From assembly GCA_035222895.1 (NCBI GenBank), contig JAVYIG010009887.1, positions 1-64,000 on the forward strand: a stretch of DNA of 64,000 nt, written 5' to 3'. The DNA is from Strongylocentrotus droebachiensis. Taxonomy: Eukaryota > Echinodermata > Echinoidea > Camarodonta > Strongylocentrotidae. The position numbers were made by a program, and so were the translations under genes. The notes beneath the pieces are model-generated. The model was not told where the DNA came from. It did no database searches and saw only the letters and a list, made by a program, of their open reading frames with translations. This document shows, piece by piece, positions 58,485 through 64,000 of this stretch; the first letter of the stretch is position 1; each line of letters opens with the position of its first letter.

Positions 58485-58907
58485 TTACAGAAATTGGATG
58501 CTCGAACGATTTAAAAGGGAGGTCTGAATTGGAGACTAGCTTTAATTTGGGCAAGGTTTTTGGGAGTGTGTAAAAGTTTGTAGCTGAGGCCGAGTTCGTT
58601 TTTAGGCAGACAGATTTTGTTAGAACTTAGAGTTAGGAGCTGGGAGGATGTTGCTCGGGAGCATCATCAATTAGCCAAAGGGCAAGAACCAGTATAAATG
58701 TGAGTTAAGTGTAACTGTTATTAGGTTGTGGCAAGTAAATATATTGGATATCACCACCATGTTTCTTGTGAATAAACATCAGTTACTTAAAAATCATTGT
58801 TCGATAACTCCTTTCTCTCAGAGACTTGGCCCTGGCCTTGCGTGAGCATTAATTTAGGCTAGACTAAACATCTACCCTGCAGTCTTTAAATTCCCCATTT
58901 TCTTATA
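58485..58907 (+). repeat. Third LTR-like block of the gypsy tandem (truncated)
   Basis: Starts like 54991, with TATAAA at 58693 and AATAAA at 58771. It diverges at 58908, right after TTATAAAAG. It is either a terminal LTR or the start of a further copy cut off by the LINE remnant. Confidence 0.75.
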
Positions 58908-59231
58908 AAAGAATTCCCAAAAGTTATTACAGTACATTAACAATAATAATATAAAATATTCGTCATTGCAATTACAATGTAACAATATATGTGACAACAA
59001 AGAGCACCGGGATAGAGAGAAAGGGAAATGGAAGAGGTGAAAAGGAGAAAAGGAGAGAAAAACAGAAGTGGTATAGTCAGAACAGGATAAAAGAAGAAGA
59101 TTGTAACATTGTGATGAGGAAGGAAAGATCCCCAAACATGATACATTAATCAATAATGGTATAATTGAATCGAAATAAGTGACGTATTACGGTAAATATT
59201 GCCAGTTTGGTACAGAATGTTTACAAGTTCA

Positions 59232-61048
59232 CATAGGCGCCGGAAGTGGGGGGGGGGGGGGCAGGGGGAGCAGTTGCCCCCCCCCCCAGTCAAAAAAGTG
59301 GGGGGCAAAACGCATTTTTGCCCCCCCAAAACGCCCCCCCCCCCCTCCAAAAAAAAAAAAAGCAGTAAAGGAATAAACATGGTTTGTATTTTTAACCCAA
59401 AAGAACATAACAATAATAAAAACCTGAATTAAATCACATATACCATTCCATTCAAAGAAAAGGAAAGTTCACAGGAATTAAATTTTATAAACATTGCGCA
59501 CGCTACCTATACGGTTTATAATAGCGATACGCGCATATCGTGGACATATTGTGCGAGAATGGGAAAGCGTGTCTGTTGTTTTGTTTTGTTATAGGGGTGA
59601 GAAGACATGAGCCCCTGAACGCTGGCGTACTGATGGGAGGGGGGGGGGGGGAGGGTATATCTATACGATACCAGTGATTTACAAATGTTGCTGTTATGAC
59701 ATGATTTTCCGGTATTTTTTCTCCATTTTTATGTAAGTCATACCTTTTTATGCGTTTGTTGGAAAATGATAAATTCCCAAATTACAGTCGGGCGAAAAAT
59801 ACGCTTATTTAGAAGCCTTTATGTCATGGTCTGCAAAGTTGCTGGGCTCGAGCCCCCCCCCCCCCCCCCCCTCTCACTTTTTGAAAAAGTATGTTAAAGA
59901 GAAAAAGAAAGAAAGACGGAGAGAAAAAATAAGTGACCTGCCAATGTCACAAATAAGGTATAAAAAATGCTCATCTGACCGTAATTAAATGCCTAAAACC
60001 CCAGAGCTTACGGGTGCTCCGCCCCTGGACCCCATCAAGGGCCCTAAGGCCGGCCCCTGGATGCTCATCTGACCGTAATTAAATACCTAAAACCCCTGAG
60101 CTTCCGGGGGCTCTGCCCCCTGGACCCCACCAAGGGCCCTAAGGCGGACCCCTGGATGCTCATCTGACCGTAATTAAATACCTAAAAACCCTGAGCTTCC
60201 GGGGGCTCTGCCCCCTGGACCCCACCAAGGGTTCTAAGGCGGGCCCCTGGATGCTCATTTGACCGTAATGAAATGCCTAACACCCTGAACTTCCGAGTGC
60301 TCTGCCCCCTGGACCCCACCAAGGGCTCTAAGGCGGGCCCCTGGATGCTCATCTGACCGTAATTAAATACCTTAAACCCCTGAGCTTCCGGGGGCTCTGC
60401 CCCCTGGACCCCACCAAGGGCCCTATAAGGCGGGCCCCTGGATGCTCATCTGACCGTAATTAAATACCTAAAACCCCTGAGCTTACGGGGGCTCTGCCCC
60501 CTGGACCCCACCAAGGGCCCTAAGGCGGGCCCCTGGATGCTCATCTGACCGTAATTAAATACCTAAAATCCCTGAGCTTCCGGGGGCCCTGCCCCCTGGA
60601 CCCCACCAAGGGCTCTAGGGCGGCCCCTGGATGCTCATCTGACCATAGTTAAATATTAAAACCTCTGAGCTTCTGGGGGCTCCCTCCCCCCCCCCCCTCT
60701 GGAACACGTCAATGGCCTTAAAGAGGCCCCTGGATGCTCATCTAACCGTAATTAAATACTTAAAATCCCTGAGCTTCCGGGGGCTCAGCCCCTTGACCCC
60801 CCTGCCGAGGCTCATATGCCCTGGACCCCGCGCCAATTTACGCTCTACCTGATCGTTAATACTCCACTTTGAAAAACGTTCCGCGGGACCTGCATGTAAC
60901 GTGTAAGACTGGTGGTGATGCAGATTTTTCGTCTGCCCCCCCCCCTTCCGAACGTTTTTTCTCATTACGTCACTGCCCTTGGAAGGTGAGCCCCCTGGAA
61001 TGTTTGCCCCCCCCCCCCCCCAATCCCAAACTGCTTCCGGCGCGCCTG
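59232..61048 (+). mobile_element. hAT-like non-autonomous element, 1.8 kb, with 8-bp target duplication
   Basis: CAAGTTCA is duplicated at 59224-59231 and 61049-61056. Empty sites with one CAAGTTCA exist at about 2832 and, on the complement, about 37622. The ends are CATAGGCGCCGGAAG and, complemented from the right, CAGGCGCGCCGGAAG. CA-starting ends plus 8-bp duplications point to the hAT superfamily. G/C runs lie just inside both ends. The interior is mostly the ~95-bp repeat array, with no transposase. Confidence 0.85.
59960..60810 (+). repeat. ~95-bp tandem repeat inside the hAT-like element (nine units)
   Basis: TGCTCATCTGACCGTAATTA recurs at 60062, 60157, 60252, 60346, 60443, 60538, 60632 and 60735, with a first divergent unit near 59969. 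Each unit continues AAACCCCTGAGCTTCCGGGG, then GCTCTGCCCCCTGGACCCCA, then CCAAGGGCCCTAAGGCGGGC. Each unit is rich in short palindromes. Confidence 0.9.
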
Positions 61049-62430
61049 CAAGTTCATTGATAAGCAGGAAGTGATGAAAAGTTAATCGATAGAGATTGAT
61101 AAATTACAATTTGAGGTATTGATCCAATTTCCATGCTGGCTCACGTCTTCCCTGGAATATAACAAAAGAACTAAACAGAACGGCCTTCAATATTTCGTCC
61201 CTGGATTCGGGTACCTAGCTGAGTTAGTGATTTTGAATATTTCTTTTAGACGGTATTTATTTTGTGGGGTTATGAGCCCACGTGAACCAATTTCGATACA
61301 GACTAGTTTGCTCTTCCACCCTGTTGCTGTTATGTCATGTGTGAGTCTTGTGTATCTGTCTTGTTTTCGTTGATGTGCATTGTCAATGTTTGTTTCGAAG
61401 GGGACCGTGAGTTCGATGATGATAATGTCCTTATTTTTGTTGTCAATGTGGCAGATGTCTGATTTGTGTTGGGCAGGTATTATGTTTGGTGGTATGGTAT
61501 GAAGTGCGTAGTATGTTGTTGTGGCGCCTGATTTATCGGTCGAGCATTTTTTCACAATTATTAAGAACATGATGCAGAGTTCCAGTACAATTACAAAGGT
61601 TACATTTATCAGAGGTTCTTTTTCCTCATCGGTACAGGTTTTTATTGGTAGGAAGACTATCTATTGCTGCATTAACAGTGAACTTCATAACACTCTGAAG
61701 TAAGTCATAAATAATCGACTTCCAGGTTACATCAGTATTTTCCATATGAACAACTTTCATGAATTCCCCCTGTACAAATAATGGTTCGATCAACTTTTCC
61801 CAATGTTCTCTACATACATCTTGAACTGATTTTTAATCACATTTTTTGCTGGTTCCAGCTTACAGAGTCTGGTATTTTTGAGTAAATTTCATGTGCTTCC
61901 AAAGTGAACGACGTTTGTCGTGACCACCCCTTTCTCCATCTAGTCTTCGGTCAAGGGCGTCATTTACAACATCGTCGCCTTTGACCCTAGATCTACTGTA
62001 AGTCAGAACATGACAGGTTTGGTAAAGGTCCGAAATGGAAGGTATGTTCAAGCCATCAGGGTCGTGGACCACAGCAAGATTGGCACCACGTAACGGTATT
62101 CCTAACCATAACTTAGTATATATTATATCTAATATTATATCAAGAGATTTCAAATGCGTTGCATGGACATCATGAACGGTAAGCATGTAACGGAGAGACG
62201 GGAGTGCATATCTAGTGAGTATACATACTTTATATTCGTTTCGAATATTAATATTTTTGAGAGTGGATTCTATTTTTTCTTTCAGATATTCGAAGATTTC
62301 AGAAGTTTTCATCGAGAATGTGATATGTGATCCTAAAAATTTAACTGGATGTCCGTGGACTGAGGATATTACATCGCTTCCGATAGTAATGCATGTTTTC
62401 ATATTTTGAATGGCCAAGCATATCATTATT

Positions 62431-63394
62431 CTGCATGTATATATCTATTCTTGTACACATACGATATTATTTAATAAAGGAAGGGGAACAAAAATTTATT
62501 TTTTTGTAACAATATTCTAGATAATCGCTGAAAACTATCTATACAAGCAACTTCAATCTGAATTCATATGTGAATGTATTTTTCCGATGCTTGTTTCACA
62601 GGCAAACTTACAGTATATAGGAACCGTATAAGACGTAAGAATGTTGAATGAATCGTTTAGCATGTCTTTTCATCGCCGAAATTTCGGAAATATAACCCTT
62701 TCCCCCATGATATGGGCTGTACATATTATATGCACCTACACATACTTCCGGGGAAAGAGAAAAATGAACGTCGTTGCTCCTGATCACCGTGACACAGCTT
62801 CAGCGGACGGGGGGGGCACATAGCCCCCCCCCCCCACCCCCTTCGAGTGGTGAGGAAAAAAATATAGAGAGACAGACAAAGCGATTTAAAAAAAAGGGTC
62901 GGATAGGGGAAAGGACCAGAAAAGATGACGCCTTGAATACACCCCCCCCCCCCCCCCTATCAGTTCCTTTGCGAATACGCATCTCATTTTCGAATTATAT
63001 TCTGGTGGCTTAGCGTCAAATTTATCGATTATCGTTACTTGCCGGATAAAAGCACCATTTTTGGTACAGGGCTTCCTTAGGAAGTATTTAACGGTATTAT
63101 ACTAAGAGCCCCTGGCAAAGAATTCTGGACTTTAAAAAATATATACCCCAAGTTCCGCTTCGTTGCCTTTTCATAATATATTGGATTTATTGTTTATTGT
63201 TGCGGTATAACCTCAGAATTCCCATTAGATCAGTTATAATCATGGTTGATTAATTACACTTAATCATGGACAAAATGCACTCTCTTTGATACAAAAGAAG
63301 ACCTACAACTGTTTTTACGGGCTTTTAATTTGTTAACATTATCCCATCGACCTTTTTTTTTTTATAACGTAAAAATGGAAGCATATTATTTATC
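62431..63394 (+). other. Non-coding sequence shared with 11650-12300, then private sequence
   Basis: 62431-63110 matches 11650-12300, including C-runs near 62823 and 62942. 63110-63394 replaces the 1.7 kb found at 12300-14049 in the paralogous block. No gene is supported. Confidence 0.7.
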
Positions 63395-63497
63395 TTTGGA
63401 ATGATGCCCCATTTCGAATGGTTGAGAATGCCCAGTTCAGGCCATGCAGTTCGTGTGGAGCGGGTCCGGAAGGATATCCTCAAAATGCGCTGATATT

Positions 63498-63638
63498 AGG
63501 GACTTTTAGATTCTGCACGACGAGAACGTGGACTGCCCTTTTAAGGCAATGTGATGTCCTTTTAAGGCACTGTCAGTCACGTCACATTGCCTTAAAAGGG
63601 AAGTCCACGTTCTCGTCGTGCAGAATATAAAAGTCCCT
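63498..63638. repeat. 141-bp palindrome created by local inverted duplication
   Basis: AGGGACTTTTAGATTCTGCA, CGACGAGAACGTGGACTGCC and CTTTTAAGGCAATGTGA are mirrored on the right with few mismatches around a ~25-base spacer that itself repeats TCCTTTTAAGGCACTGT. The partner at 14170-14230 has only one arm. Confidence 0.9.
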
Positions 63639-63882
63639 ATTGTCGAAGGTGTATATCCGTGTGCAATATGAAGTGTCTTTTAAGAGTTTAATTGAAGATA
63701 TTGCCTTTGTTACTTGTATATGTTTGTTTTCCTTTGTAGCATTTTTAGCCCATAAACAAATTCTTCGCAATAATATTCACATACATGTATGTTGTTGCAT
63801 TGTATTGTATTAGTTAAGTCTTATTTTGAACGTATTTGCACCCAGGTTGTAGAGTAATCATGTACTTTTAAGAATGCTACCA

Positions 63883-63927
63883 GTTGCCTGATGATTGCTC
63901 GCAGAGCGTGAAACTCGGAGTAGCAAC
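63883..63927 (+). ncRNA. Hammerhead ribozyme motif, complete
   Basis: GTTGC (63883-63887), CTGATGA (63888-63894), stem II TTGCTCGCAGAGCGT (GCTC pairs GAGC, loop GCA, plus a U-G pair), GAAA (63910-63913), CTCGGAG (2-bp stem III, loop CGG), TA (cleavage triplet GUA) and GCAAC (63923-63927). All core nucleotides of the hammerhead consensus are present. The CCATTAGTCTGCCCTATTCA downstream is shared with the other copies. It belongs to a retroelement-like repeat; self-cleavage is predicted, not shown. Confidence 0.75.
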
Positions 63928-64000
63928 CATTTCCATTAGTCTGCCCTATTCAATATATAATGTTTGCTCTGCCTATAGGCATTGAGCACTGTACGGAACG

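Larger units (their letters stand above)
58915..62430 (-). pseudogene. Hero/R2-like LINE: RT C-terminus and restriction-like endonuclease
   Basis: Read on the minus strand. 62426-61860 gives GHPVKFLGSHITFSMKTSEI, RNEYKVCILTRYALPSLRYM, WLGIPLRGANLAVVHDPDGL and SISDLYQTCHVL, the post-palm and thumb region. About 61605-61545 gives KCNLCNCTGTLHHVLNNCEK, a CCHC knuckle, then after a stop RRHNNIL (the R/H motif). 61470-61187 gives KSDICHIDNKNKDIIIIELT, matching the K-PD-x12-14-D/E nuclease motif with Ser for Pro, then VGSRG-like EIGSRGLIT. Stops and at least one frameshift disable it, and the RT palm is missing. The 3' UTR is split by the hAT-like insertion (59232-61048). Confidence 0.78.
63395..64000 (+). 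repeat. Paralogous block containing a palindrome and hammerhead motif (partner 14050-14530)
   Basis: Collinear with 14050-14530. The window ends inside the shared sequence (GCATTGAGCACTGTAC). Confidence 0.85.

Overview
The window is eukaryotic genomic DNA and reads as a repeat-dense block from a metazoan, most plausibly a marine invertebrate deuterostome such as an echinoderm. That placement is inference. It rests on the mixture of retroelement types (restriction-like-endonuclease LINEs, a Penelope-like element, hammerhead ribozyme motifs, Ty3/gypsy, foldback, hAT-like and Mutator-like elements), on many long mononucleotide G/C runs, and on a metazoan GT10 fucosyltransferase. No bacterial operon, rRNA, intact tRNA or CRISPR array was found. 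Many open frames in the window begin at non-ATG codons or run through low-complexity repeats and are not genes.

The only convincing protein-coding genes are two intronless, intact alpha-1,3-fucosyltransferase paralogs at 17202-18476 (+) and 42049-43323 (-). They lie in the two arms of a large inverted duplication (about 16967-22443 and 38745-43562) separated by about 16 kb of satellite and transposons. The flank of this unit also occurs in direct orientation at 1-2432, so a third fucosyltransferase copy may lie just left of the window.

Layout: 1-3030, third copy of the duplicated flank plus a LINE 3' fragment. 3031-9866, small DNA-transposon remnants, a Penelope-like endonuclease fragment, and a terminal-inverted-repeat element holding a dense ATTGG (CCAAT) array. 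9867-14530, a hAT-like element, a Hero/R2-like RT fragment, minisatellites and a hammerhead motif, paralogous to 59232-64000. 14563-16960, a 628-bp TIR element, a 30-33 bp minisatellite and a LINE ORF1/ORF2 remnant. 16967-22443, arm A with the first fucosyltransferase. 22449-26526, satellite array 1 (about 1.1 kb units). 26527-37437, an internally deleted Ty3/gypsy copy split by two young insertions: an LTR element with about 1.9-kb LTRs around a 157-bp interior, and a 4.3-kb foldback element. 37438-43562, LINE fragments and arm B. 43570-45249, a LINE ORF2 tail and unassigned sequence. 45250-51280, satellite array 2. 51281-58907, tandem gypsy copies with a 3,495-bp period. 58915-64000, a Hero-like LINE remnant interrupted by a hAT-like element, then a palindrome and a well-formed hammerhead motif.

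There is no multi-gene pathway here. The interest lies in the ribozyme motifs, in the layered duplication history (paralogous empty and filled sites allow several insertions to be dated relative to each other), in hairpin-rich elements, and in the conserved fucosyltransferase pair inside this unstable block.
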